A stretch of 64,000 nt of DNA from Canna indica (taxonomy: Eukaryota > Streptophyta > Magnoliopsida > Zingiberales > Cannaceae). Within the stretch, counting starts at the first letter, position 1, and the number at the start of each line of letters is the position of its first letter. Below the pieces are notes generated by a model. It was not told where the DNA came from and made no database searches. It saw only the letters and a program-made list of their open reading frames with translations. Shown one piece after another: positions 1 through 11,316 of the stretch. The stretch spans positions 6,107,501-6,171,500 of the forward strand of contig CP136896.1 of the NCBI GenBank assembly GCA_034359265.1, written 5' to 3'. The translations under genes and the position numbers were made by a program.

Positions 1-2682
1 TCTGTTCTAAATAATTTTCATGCTACTGAGTCTTTTCCCTCCTCCTGGAATTAAACCTTACTCACATTTATTCATAAATGTGCCAATCCTAAGAAAGTTG
101 CTGAATTTAGGCATATTTCTTTATGTAACATTAGCTATAAAATTCTTGTTAATAGGCTCAAAACCACCTTACCTGATTTAATTTCTTATGAATAATCAGC
201 TTTTGTTAAGGGAAGAAGCATTCATGACAATATTTTGGTTGTTCAAGAATTAGCTCATTCCTTCTTTAATTCCAAAAGTAAAACTCCATATGTTATTGTT
301 AAATTTGATGTTGAGAAAGCTTTCGATAGATTAAGTTGGCATGCTGTTTTTAAGGTCTTATTGTTTAATGGTTTCCCTGCTAAGTTTATTTCTTGGATTA
401 AAAGTTACATTACCTCTACTTCCTTTGCTTGCCTTGTAAATGCTCAAGTTTCTTTCTTCTTCCCTGCCAATAAAGGCATTAGACAAGGGGATCCCCTTTC
501 CCCTTTCTTATACATCATCGTGGCACAAACCTTATCAAACTTGATAAATGAACAAGTGACAAATAATAAATTCTCTCATTTCAAACTAAAATCTCTCTCT
601 ATTTCTCATATAATATTTGCTGATGATCTAATTTTAATCTTCAAAGCCAATTCTAAAAGCTTAACCTCCTTCCAATTTATTTTCAGTAGATATGAGCTTC
701 TTACTGGTCAAAAAATTAATCCTTCCAAATTTGAGATTTTTTTCCCAATCATACCCCTAATGCTGTGAGAAAATCTATTATTTCAACTCTTCAAATGAAA
801 CCTGGTAAGTTTTCCTTTAAATATCTTGGCACTATGATATCCCCTGGGAGACCTCCCCCTAATACAAATGATTATATTCTGAATCATATTTATTCAAAAA
901 TAGGCTCTTGGAAAACCAATTTCCTGTCTCAGGCAGATAGACTTGTTTTAATCAATTCAGTGCTCAATTCAATTCCTGTTCACTCCCTTTCAGTAACCTA
1001 GTTTAACAATCAAACATCTGATTTAATTGAAAAATGTTAAGGAATTTTTATGGAGCAAAGGTAGCAATAATCATGGTATGCCTCTTATAAATTGGAATCT
1101 GTTTTCTCTCCTAAATTTCTAGGAGGGTTAGGTATCCAAGATATTAAGAACAAAAGTTTAGCCCTTCAAACTAAAAGAATCCAAGCATACTTAAATAATG
1201 ATTTTTCCATCTGGGTTCAGCTTGTTAAGGCTAAATATTAACCCATTACCTTCTCTTCTTACTCTTGCTGAAATGCCTCTTGGGCATGAAAGCTGTTCGT
1301 GGAAGCTTTTAACTCATTAAAATTTGATTTCAATAAATTAATTGGATCTGGTGCCCAAACCTCCATATTAAATGACAAATGGATTCTTGATCTGCCTGTA
1401 GCCCTTAAGCCTACTTTTCTTAACATTAATCTTCTTAATGTCATCACTTATGTGCACCATTTAATGCATGATAATACATGGTCGGCTTTCATTGGTTATA
1501 TTGTTTGCAATAAAGATTTATGGAATGCCATTGAGGGGTTGCGGTTGCCTAAAGATGCCTATGATGATACCTATATTTGGATTAAGGAGAATTCTGGTAA
1601 GCTTCTTCTTCCTTTGCTTACAAGTTTCTTAACTGCCAATACCTTACTTCTAATGAAGTTGATCATAATTGGGCTAGAATTTGGAAGCTTCTTGTTGCTC
1701 CAAAGGTAAAAATATTTCGGTGAAAGTTTTTTCATCGTCGTTTACCTACTCGATTGAGACTTTTTCAAATGAACATTGTTGATTCAAAACAGTGTGTGCT
1801 CTGTGACTTTCCTGAAGAATCGATCGATCATTTATTTTTCAATTGCCCTTTTGCTTCTGATATTTGGTCCTCTCTCAGTTCCAAGCTCAATTATGATTTT
1901 ACTTCTAGAAGTTCTTGGTGTTCTGGTAGCTGGTTGCTGCTGGTCTCTCCTCCTTCAATGGATTTGGGGCTATCAACCATTGTTACTAACACCCTTTGGT
2001 ATTTTTGGTATTTTAGAAATTCTGTACTGCATGGAGAATCGAAGCCTTCCATTTTCAATGCTGTAAATAAAATCTTTGAATTTTCGGGACGGCTTAAAAA
2101 AGATTATGGTACTGAGGCAAATCATCTTCAGAATTTCATTTCCCCTCTTTGGCAGCCACCTGTCCTGAATTGCATTAAGATTAACCGTGATGGTTCTTTT
2201 GCTTATAAAGAAGGTGGTGCAGGTATCATCGCTAGAAATAATGTTGGAAATTATTTGTATGCTTCATGTTTGTACTTTCCTGCGGACAATGCTCTTTATT
2301 GTGAAGCTTTGGCAGTCCTTCATGCTTTAACAATTGCAGTTTCCTTAAGTTTCAATATGCTTATGGTGGAATCGGATAGCAAATATCTAATTGAAGTATT
2401 AAATCGTGCATCACCTGTTCCTTGGAGAATCAAAGCTATTGTTCAAGACATTTGGTCTTCCATTTCCTTTTTTACTGTTGTAAATTTTTTCTTTTCTCCT
2501 CGATGTAACAATAAAGCTACCCGGCCATTGGGTAGCAAACTGGGCTCGAATCAACAAGGAGTCCACTGTTTGGACCTCCGATCAACCCCCAAAATTGGAT
2601 AGTATTTTATCCTTGAATGTATTAAACTCAGGCATCTTAGCTGATTAATAAATTCTTTTTCTTCTGGGTAAAAAAAAATAAA
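1..2682 (+). mobile_element. LINE (L1-type non-LTR retrotransposon), 3' part of ORF2 with RNase H, decayed
   Basis: Three broken reading frames together cover the distal part of a plant L1 ORF2. Reverse transcriptase lies at about 180-1000 (GRSIHDNILVVQEL, then FDVEKAFDRLSW, then the catalytic FADD box near 620). A zf-RVT region with a CVLC...H...C pattern is at about 1790-1860. A plant RNase H-like domain follows at about 2155-2530 (acidic residues in NRDGS, CEALAVLHAL and VESDSKYL). A frameshift near 2521 moves the last 40 codons into another frame, ending at the stop near 2645. The element ends in an A-rich tail near 2670-2682, typical of target-primed integration. The 5' part, including any endonuclease and ORF1, lies outside the window. 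Stops (for example about 53) and frameshifts make it inactive. Confidence 0.9.
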
Positions 2683-2902
2683 TGACAATGATTGACAATA
2701 ATTAATTAATCTTAATGATCATAATTAAGATACAGTGTTTGCAACTACTCTATTAATTAAGTTACTCTTGCTAAATTTATTTTATAGAAATTCAGAGGAA
2801 GAATTATATTATTTCTGTATATCTAAGTAATACATGATTATACCGGGCAGATGAAATGATTTCATATATGCCTCATTAATTTGAATTTTTTTTTAAAAAA
2901 AA
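2683..2902. other. AT-rich spacer
   Basis: Nothing recognisable apart from A/T-rich sequence between the LINE tail and the next repeat block. Confidence 0.6.
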
Positions 2903-3811
2903 TGACCTCCAATATAAGTTTAACAAAAAATGACAAAGAGAATTATTTTTTCGACAACATTATCCCTACATGTTAAATGACTAAGTCAACATCTCACTCT
3001 CACAATATTGCATCTGTGATTAATTATAACATCCGCTCGTTGTTATAATATCTCGTCTATTCTCAGAATAACCCGGCCGCCCACTCTCACAATATTTCGT
3101 CCATGGTTATAACATATCTCGTCCATTCTCACAACATCCCGTCCATGATTATAACATTTCATCAACTCTCATAATATTTCGTTCGTGGTTATAACATTCT
3201 GTCCACTATCACAATATCTCATCCGTGGTTGTAGCATTCTGTCCACTCTTACAACATTTCGTCTGTGGTTATAACATTCCGTTCACTCTCACATCATCAC
3301 GTCTACAACATCTCGTCTCCTTTATAATATCCAGTCTACTCTCATAATAAGTCGTCGCGTCCAAAATATCATCTCGCCCATAACATTCTGTCCAGATCTA
3401 ACATTCCAACATCCCACAAGTATACCCCAACCTCATTTTGAGATGTAGAACCTAAACTGAAGCTAAAGGAAGGATTGATTCCCTCGCTACGGCATTGAAC
3501 CCTCGCTTCACAAAATAATGACACAGACTACAAAAAATGGGCAAAAGACGCTGGCAAACTAAAATTCAGCAACATTGGGTTAGTCACGAGTGATAAAATC
3601 CAACAAATCTTGGAGCGTGGGTTGAGGAGATCAATGCGGATTCAGAACAGTAGCTTCAAAACTTTTGGAGTGCGATTTTTTTTTTATTTTTATTCAAAAT
3701 TGGCGCATTTTGTATTCAATTAGGGTTTCAAGGTTTTAAAAATAAGATTTAAAAGTATTTTCGTTCAAAATGATACAATGATATTTTTTAAAAGCCATAT
3801 ATTGATAGTCA
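2903..3811. mobile_element. possible DNA transposon remnant with short TIRs
   Basis: The left end begins TGACctcCAATATAaG and the right end, read on the minus strand, begins TGACtatCAATATAtG. The resemblance extends about 30 bases and encloses the 40-bp minisatellite. No coding capacity is visible. The flanks are A/T homopolymer-like, so a target duplication cannot be judged. A chance AT-rich match is possible. Confidence 0.35.
2985..3412. repeat. about 40-bp minisatellite, about 9-10 imperfect copies
   Basis: Each unit has two related 20-base halves: one with the core ACTCTCACAAtATttCGTC, the next with the core TGGTTATAACATtcCGTC. The copies drift and shorten towards 3400. The half-unit likeness implies an older 20-bp ancestor that doubled. 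The motif is not seen elsewhere in the window. Confidence 0.8.
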
Positions 3812-4119
3812 ATTTTTAAAATCATTATCCCGAAAGAGTCTCTCCTTGCGATATTCCGCAGAATTTTTGTGGAGAAAATAGGAAAATAATAACTAAAACT
3901 ATTTATGGTGAGCAATCGTCACATGAATGGATTGGTAAAATTTGAAAATGAAATCCACCTTATTAGCTTTGGAATTAGGACTTGATGAGATGGATACTTT
4001 TGGGTATCCTATTAATTATTTTTTAAATCTTATAAATAGATCATAGTACCAAAACTAATAGACATATCTTTTTCAACTAATTAAATACAAAATAAATCTA
4101 TTTTTTTTTTTAAAATGCT
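3812..4119. other. intergenic, no feature seen
   Basis: AT-rich sequence without coding signal or recognised repeats. Confidence 0.5.
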
Positions 4120-4256
4120 AAGAAAAAAGAAAATGAGAGAGAGAAAGAAAATAACACAGAGAATGAGAGAGAAAAAAGATATGTGATTGAGAGAAAAGGG
4201 ACGTGAGAGAGCTAAATTAAGAAAGAGAAAAAGAGAAAAAGAGAAATAAGGAAGGG
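4120..4256. repeat. purine-rich GA/AAAG low-complexity tract
   Basis: Nearly uninterrupted A and G on the + strand, with runs of GAGAGA and AAAGAGA. It is a degenerate microsatellite. Confidence 0.8.
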
Positions 4257-4489
4257 TAGTTTTTTTATATCAAAAAGAAAAAAAAAACTAATATTAACTC
4301 TCAGGGAGTCAAAAGATTACAATCAGTAGACATAGATTACAATCAGCAGACATAATTTGCTATAGTTCCGCGGCCGAATAGATGTCTAGATTTTGAACTC
4401 CTTTCTAACTCAAATCGAGCTCGATTTACTGTCCAATGGGCAGTTTGATTTACAAAACAAGGTACAAATTGAACAATACAATTGTTAAT

Positions 4490-4789
4490 TTTTTTCAAAA
4501 CCGGTATCTGGAACCGGAACCAAAACCGGTATCCGGAACCGGTTTATGTATATTTAACTATATAACCCAGTTAGGATTGGTTTACAACATTATACTTTTC
4601 ATGTATGTTATTTAAATAGATAATTAATCGGGTACTTGAAATCGGAACCGGAACCACATGTTCCCGGTAGGGTCCGGTTCTAAGTTCCAATAGGGTAGGG
4701 TCCGAGTCCAAAACCTGGGAAACGGTCCCCTACAGGATAGGGTCCGGATATCATGGAAATTACAGGATATCCGAACCCGCTCACCCCTA
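4490..4789. mobile_element. hAT-like MITE, right end preserved
   Basis: The right end reads CGAACCCGCTCACCCCTA. Its complement, TAGGGGTGAGCGGGTTCG, is the typical terminus of a non-autonomous hAT-like family also seen at 43370-43787 and 46496-46966. The interior has repeated GGAACCGG and GGGTCCGG words. The left terminus is degraded and I could not place it. Confidence 0.5.
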
Positions 4790-5071
4790 TCATGAACGAA
4801 TCTTAAAGCATGGTATATAGAAAATTAAAAAGTTAAGAAGACGGAGCTTCTCATCCACCTAATTAAGTGGATATGTGGACTTATCAAGATACGTCATCGT
4901 TGTCAGGTCAACAGTTTAACGAAAAACATAACCCGAGTCTGACGGTGTGCTACAATTGAAACGAATCGAGAGTTGAAGCCTGCATTTGAAACAAATAAAA
5001 AATCGTGACAGATTTGAGAATTTCGATAAAAGCCGTGATATATTCATTAATTAATTCAATTTAATTATAGG

Positions 5072-5412
5072 TTTTGGACAAAGTCTCTGATTAGAGACTT
5101 TTATCTAAAATAGTTTTATAATTATAAAAAAAATAAATTTAGTTCATATATATATATATTATAAAGGATGTGGTAGAGTCTATAAAATATTTTGGACAAA
5201 AATTATATTATTATTTTTAATTTAAAATTAATTTTATAGACTTTTGGCAAAAGTCTCTTAATAATTTTATAATTATAAAAGAACCTATTTAATTTATTAT
5301 GTATATACAATAAAATATGTGATAAAGTCTAAAAAATATTTTGAACAATTTTTTATTATTTTTAATTTAAATTTAATTTTTTAAACCTTGGGCAAAAGTC
5401 TTCAATGCATTA
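5072..5412. repeat. AT-rich tandem duplication, about 150-165 bp unit
   Basis: A block starting with a variant of TTTTGGACAAAGTCTC recurs at about 5239 and partly at about 5386, each followed by similar TTTATAATTATAAAA and TTTTTAATTTAAA segments. It is non-coding. Confidence 0.6.
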
Positions 5413-5716
5413 CAAAGTTGGAAAAAATTAGACTATAATATTTTATTTTTATCATAAAAAATATTTTATAAATAATTTTTTTTTTGAAATTTTTATATTT
5501 TTATAATTTTTGACTAAAGTTTAAAACTGATTAAAGACTTTCAAAATTTTACATTGAGTTTGAGAAATTTGACATTCAAAATTCAAATTTAAGAATTTCC
5601 ATCCAAAATGTACTAAACATCTATATATTTCTAAACTCATTTATTCGGACTAATCTAACTCGTACATATTTAAATATATTATACCTTAAATCCTTATTTA
5701 CCCAGTTACCCTTTCC

Positions 5717-5725
5717 AACCCTAAC
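5717..5725 (+). promoter_or_regulatory. telo-box (AACCCTAAC)
   Basis: AACCCTAA motifs are known from promoters of plant ribosomal-protein and ribosome-biogenesis genes. This one lies just upstream of the putative transcribed leader of the NOP10-like fragment, which fits that gene class. The role here is inferred. Confidence 0.5.
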
Positions 5726-7121
5726 AACCTAACTCGCTCACATAGCGACCGCGATCACGCCGCACTGCCTTTCGAGGCGTGTCTCTCGATTCTCTTCGCC
5801 TGTTCTAACCCTCATCGTCGACCTCGGCTCCCCGCTCTCGTCTACCTCGCAGCCTTGCCTCTCCGTTGACCCGTTAAACCTCAGGTAGTTTGGCTTTCCT
5901 TTGGACTTTGTTAATCCGCTAATCCCTTATCTTTGTTACCCGTTAAACATCTATATATAGATGATAATACTTTATCTTGATAATAATCAGGTAGTTCCGG
6001 TTTCAATTTTCTGGACTTAATATATCACGTATGAAAATTTGGTATCAATTTGAGATGAGGGTGTTGCTGTTGAGTTTATTTTATCAATTTTATGACTTTT
6101 GGCTTTTATTAAGTTTGAGATCCATATGTTTTGAGTTTATTTAGTAAATTTGATATCAAAGTTGAATCATTTTGTTTCGACTCACTTTTGGACTAAATGT
6201 ATCAATTTTATGACAGTTGAATTTAGGTACTATGACAATTTTTCTTATAGTGTTTGGGTCTATTGACTTTTTTGTAATCTTAGAATTGGATTCCACAAAA
6301 TATTTTGTAAATACTTTCTTGTGGATATAGATGGGCGCTTATGTTGCTTGTATAAGGATAAGATAGAGCTTACACAAACAGGGACAAAATAAAGACAACA
6401 AATTGAACTCATATAAAAGGAAAGCAGATACAAATAAAGAGTTAAGTTAACAATAGTCGACTCAACTGTATTTTGGGAGATTAGTATGCATAAAATTTTC
6501 CAATATCTTAATCATTATAATTATTAGTCTTTTTTAGGCATTATTTGTTCTAAACATGTATTTATGTCCCAAAGAAGACATCTGTGCTTGTGCAGATTCT
6601 GTTTTTATGGTTAGACTTTGGTCCATTGCATAAGACTTACATGATAGTCTACATTTAGCTTCTCGCGAAATACTCTTCAAATTATTGAAGTTAAATACCC
6701 ACTTTCTATTTTAAGCTTTTATATTTCATGATAGTCTGCTTACAACTTCTCTGTGTTGTGTAATAGGATACAACTCATCAATCATGGGTGCATTGTGGTG
6801 TCATTTCACCTGTTAAGTATATATGCCTTATTCGCTTGGATTTTTGAAATGATGCATATCGTGTTCTCTGTTTAGAAAAACTTGAAGTTGTTGCATTAGT
6901 TGTCCATGGTCCATCTAATTTCTGGTATTTTTTCTTTTTATTTCATATTTTCCAAATTTGTATAGATGGTTTGTGTCTTTGATAATGTATAAGGAATCTT
7001 TGTCTTCTTTAACGTATCCTTTTAATTATGAATTTGTTATGATGCTTAGAGGCTGTAATCCACGAGGATGTATCTCCAGTTCTATATTAATGATAATGGG
7101 GACAAGGTCTACACCACCAAG
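5726..7121 (+). pseudogene. NOP10: NOP10-like H/ACA snoRNP protein gene fragment (leader plus first coding exon only)
   Basis: The coding exon at 7068-7121 encodes exactly 18 residues, MYLQFYINDNGDKVYTTK, followed by a GTAGAT donor. This is the conserved N-terminus of NOP10, a roughly 64-aa subunit of H/ACA ribonucleoproteins that direct rRNA pseudouridylation. A GC-richer leader at about 5726-5884 ends TCAG|GTAG, and an acceptor TTAG at about 7049 precedes the ATG, so a leader intron of about 1.16 kb appears retained. The conserved remainder (KESP... to C-terminus) was not found downstream; within about 200 bases CACTA transposase sequence begins. This is either a gene cut by rearrangement or a DNA-level capture by the CACTA element. 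Loss of exon 2 makes it non-functional. Confidence 0.75.
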
Positions 7122-7296
7122 GTAGATGCCTCCTTCACTCTTTAAATTTCTTATGTTGGTCTTATATATCTGATTCATGGTTGATTGATGGTTGTTCGTG
7201 ATGGACTTCGGTTTGTAATTGAACATGCACTTCCAAACTTTGTGATCGAGTCTGATTCAAAAATTCTGATCTAGATCATTCGAAAATATTTTATAA
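7122..7296. other. junction between NOP10-like fragment and CACTA sequence
   Basis: Starts as the intron following the NOP10-like exon. Recognisable transposase similarity begins by about 7260-7297. No CACTA 5' terminal repeat could be found at or upstream of this junction. Confidence 0.5.
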
Positions 7297-8908
7297 GAGG
7301 CCTGAGTTAGAGTTGCAAGAGGTCAACAGACGATTTCATAAGCCAAAGACACCATATGTGCTAAATAAACAACAGATGAAAGATATGTATTAATGGATCA
7401 AAGAACTCAGATTACCCGATGGATATGCCTCAAACTTATCTCGATGTGTAAACGTCGATGAATGCAAAATATCGGGGATGAAGAGCCACGATTGTCATGT
7501 ATTCATGCAGAGATTGCTTTTGGTTGCGTTTTGAGATCATCTACATGATAAGATTTGGGGTTCGTTGACAGAATTAAGTATGTTTTTCAAAAATATTTGT
7601 GCAAATGTACTTCGAGTCGAAGATATGTCAGCACTTGAAAATAATATTGTTGAAATCATATGCAAGCTGGAGCAGTTTTTTCCTCCTGCATTTTTTGACT
7701 CGATGGAGCATCTACCAATACATTTGGCATACGAGGCACGTGTTGGTGGTCCCGTTCAATATCGGTGGATGTACTTATTTGAAATATACATTAATCGTCT
7801 GAAGAAAAAAGTAAAGAACACCGCCGCAGTTGAAGGTTCCATATCAGAAGCATATATAATTCAAGAAATTTTAACTTTCTGCTCATTTTATTTTGAATCA
7901 ACCATTAAGACAAGACTTAATCGTCTTCCACGGAACGACGACGGGGGAGCTCGACCATCAGACGAGGGAGCTCGACCATCAGATGGTTGTTTAAATATCT
8001 TTTGTTACCCCGATCGTGCTTTGGGTTCTCGTCCGTCTCGATTCTTAAACGATGAAGAGTATCATTTGGCCTACTTGTACGTTTTACCAAACTGTCCAAA
8101 GATTGAGAAGTTCATTGAAATATTTGACATTGAGGTGGTGATAAAATACTCAATTTACAACGATAAGAAATTAGAAAAATTACAGAGTCGTGAGTTCCCT
8201 AATTGGTTTCAAGCTTATAGCACAGAACACAGAGGCGAAATAGATAACCAAATCTTTGAGTTTGCTAGCGGACCGACACGACTTGTTCAGTGTTATAATG
8301 GTTATTTCGTCAATGGATATAAATTTCACACACTTGAATATTCATCTATAAAAAAGACTATGAATGTCGGGGTCTGCGTCAAAGGGACAACATATGTTGA
8401 ATGTGATGTTGACTTTTATGGACTATTGGAAGTCATTGAATTACAATTTTTCGGATGTAAGTCAGTTGCCCTTTTTAAATGTCATTGGTTCGATACAAGC
8501 GATAGGGGCATGAGAGTTCATCCAAAGTATAAACAGCTGGTCGAGGTCAATTACAAATCAAAATTGGCTTCAAATGAGCCATTTTTATTGGCATCTTAAA
8601 CTGAACAAGTATATTATATGCAGTATTCATCTCGAAAGAAAAATAGAGCAGATTGGCGTGTAGTCTGTAAGACTAAAGCCAGAGGAAAAGTTGACCCGAT
8701 AGTTGAAGATAATGAGCTAGCAGATGACTTTTATCAAGAAGAAGATCCTTCCGAAGTGGAACGAGTTAGTCCAATACTCGAAGATGATGCCATAGAGTTA
8801 ATTCAATTGGAAATAGAATACGTTGATGACGACGATACTCAAGTTGAGGAAGGACAGAATGAAGATAAGGGAGACGAAGAAGAATTTCAAGATTCAGATA
8901 CAGAATAA
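7297..8908 (+). pseudogene. CACTA TNP2-type transposase, C-terminal part (DUF4218/DUF4216)
   Basis: One reading frame runs through the block but carries stops at 7391-7393, 7532-7534 and 8597-8599. Diagnostic stretches are RPELEL, WIKELRLPDGYASNLSRCVN, KSHDCHVFMQRLL and LTELSMFFKNICA (DUF4218), then VQCYNGYFVNGYKFHT and CHWFDTSDRGMRVH (DUF4216), followed by an acidic tail. The N-terminal zinc-binding and main catalytic parts of a full TNP2 (usually about 800-1000 aa) are absent. A 24-base direct duplication near 7945-7985 (GGGAGCTCGACCATCAGA twice) disturbs a poorly conserved linker. It is dead by truncation and nonsense changes. Confidence 0.85.
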
Positions 8909-9913
8909 CAAGAAGAAGAGTATTACACGGATGATGATAATGACAATGATGAATAATTGTAAATGTGAAGTATATATTCAATTATTAAATATATCTATTA
9001 ATCTATTATATATAATCTAATTATATTAATTTTTTACAGCTATTTTTCGAGATATCAATTCTCGAGGAGGCATTCCTCATAGGACCCCCCAACGATTACC
9101 ACCCGCCCCACCTGTACCCACTGACCCTTCGTCTTAAACCACCATCCCCCCACCTCCAGCCACCATTCCCCCACCTGATCCATCCACCATTCCCCTACCT
9201 GATATGGTCACCATCCCCCCACCTCCAGCCACCATCCCTTCAGCCGATCCAGGACCGTTGTCTTCGAGACGTAGGCCACGAGGGAGCACTGCGCAGAGCA
9301 GTTAGTGTGCACAGAAGACGGTAAGTATATGCATAAATTATTTCTTATAATTTATTTATTTCAAAATATCATATTATGAATTTATATTTTGTGCAGATTT
9401 GAGAAGGAGGACGTCCCCCGCACGATAGCGGGGACGATCCGGAAGTTTATGCACAGGGCATGGCCTACATGGTCTCACGTGCCCCGTGAGCATATAGATT
9501 TATTGTGGTGAGAGTTCACGGTAAGTATATCTATTATATTGATGTTAATGTTAAATATTCATCGGTAATAATATTTTTTTTTGCAGACTCATTAAACATG
9601 GCCGGAGGACCAAACCACTATTATGGAGGCTGCATGGGAGCGTGTTGCCCGTGCTCGCTATAACGGGTTGCTTCAGCAGTCCCGTCAGACCGTGATGAGA
9701 CGGCTGGGGGCCACACAGATAGGGCAGACTCGAGGACATGCCCCCGAATGGATTCCTAGCCCTGTGTGGGACCAGCTCGTTGAGCGGTGGGACACTCCTA
9801 AGTGGCAGGAGGTCTCCCGGACTGCGTTGAGAAATCGCATGTCCGGGGGGGACGGCACGGGCGCGCGCCACACTGGTGGCTCCATCTCTTTTGCGATTTA
9901 TGAGCGTCGTATG

Positions 9914-11316
9914 TGTTGGCTTTAGGTTTTCAACCTTGGTCTTAATCTCTTAATCTCGGTTTTGATGATAACAAACATGGAACTAATATTTCGTTGAGAA
10001 ATCTTCTAGGTTCCATATCGAGTAGCGTTTGATGTCCTCAATCGAATAAATAGGAAAATCGGAAGGACATTGATCGTTGCGCTCGGGTTCGTCGTGGAAT
10101 TTCTCGAAGCTCGACGAGTGCACCAAAGTCGCATTGGACGAGCTCAAAGATCACATGGAAAGCTCTCCAAGATGATGATCGTTGAAAACCGGAACCCAAA
10201 AATCAAGTGCAGAAGAAAAAGGCTGAAGAAATTAAACTCAGCCTAAGTTCGGTCGACCGGGCGGTCGACCAAATAGGGTAAGAAAAAGGCAGTAGCCAAT
10301 TCGGTCGACCGAACACTACCTAAAATAGGCAGTGGCAATAAGCCTGTCGGTCGACCGACCTGCGGATAGCCGAAGAAGCAGCACACAGAGAGAATGCAGC
10401 GGTCGAATGACCGGTCGATCGGTCGGTCGAATGACCGGTCGATCGTTCGGTCGACCGACCAATCGACCGGCGTCTGCAATGGATAGAAAACTATCTGTTG
10501 GTCTGTCGTTTCTTCATGAGGGTATAAATACACCCTCATATAACTCATTTAATCTTCTTCTCCCTCTCTTACAATTTTGATTGAGTATTCTAAAGGGAGA
10601 TTTGAGCCTTCCAAAAGAAAAATTGTGTGCGCTCTGTTTCTTTCCGCGGACGTCTTCTTCAAGCGCACAAGCTGGGCTCAACTCGGGTTTTGATCAAGCT
10701 CTACCTCTTGACGAGTTGAAGGCGCCAAAGGCTTGCAAAGGAATATTAATCTTTGGTTTAATCTTTTATCTCTTTTGATTGTATTTTAACTGTTTATTTG
10801 AACACATCTTTATTTGATTTGTGAGTTTGTAAGACCTAGGGTGTTAGGTCTTCTTGTGTGGAAGTGGTTACCTGGTGTTAGGTGTAAAGCCACTTGTGTA
10901 AACTTAGTAATTACTAGGATTAGTTTAGTTGTCCCTTAGGGTTGAGGTGAAAGAGTGCTCTCGATAAGAAGGCAGAGACTTCCAGGTGTGGAGTACCTTA
11001 GGTCGAGAGTGAGACTCTTTGAGTCAAAGTCCTCTATGTAAGGGAAACGAAAATTAATCTAGTAAAACTAGTTTGGAAATCCTAAGCGGGGTGCTTAGGT
11101 AGTGGAGTAGGCATTGGGGCCGAACCACTATAAATCTTGTGTTTGCATTGATTTTTTGTGTGTATTTATTGCTTCACTATTTATCGCTTCCGCATCTAAT
11201 CATTCAATCGCAAATTGCCTAAACCGATTTGAGAAACGACTAAAATTAGAATTTAGGCTAATTGATTTAGTAAACACACTATTCACCCCCCCTCTAGTGT
11301 TGCCATTTCATCTTCA
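9914..11316 (+). mobile_element. solo LTR (Copia/SIRE-like), 1403 bp
   Basis: Starts TGTTGGCTTT and ends ATCTTCA. It is flanked by the 5-bp duplication GTATG at 9909-9913 and 11317-11321. An internal TTTTGATGATAACAAAC near the start and CACCCCCCCTCTAGTG near the end resemble SIRE-type LTRs. A TATA-like GGGTATAAATA at about 10520 could be the U3 promoter. No gag/pol, primer-binding site or second LTR follows, so the internal region was probably lost by LTR-LTR recombination. It interrupts the TNP1-like gene exactly at an exon end. Confidence 0.85.
10246..10485. repeat. cluster of GGTCGACC/CGGTCGAC palindromic words inside the LTR
   Basis: More than ten overlapping copies of GGTCGACC-type motifs, including two tandem copies of GGTCGAATGACCGGTCGATC. 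The density is far above the AT-rich background. It lies in the presumed U3/R part of the LTR, upstream of the TATA-like box at about 10520. Confidence 0.8.

Noticed and set aside
2985..3412. CRISPR-like array of repeats
   Set aside because: Plant nuclear context, no unique spacers between repeats and strongly diverged units; it is a minisatellite.
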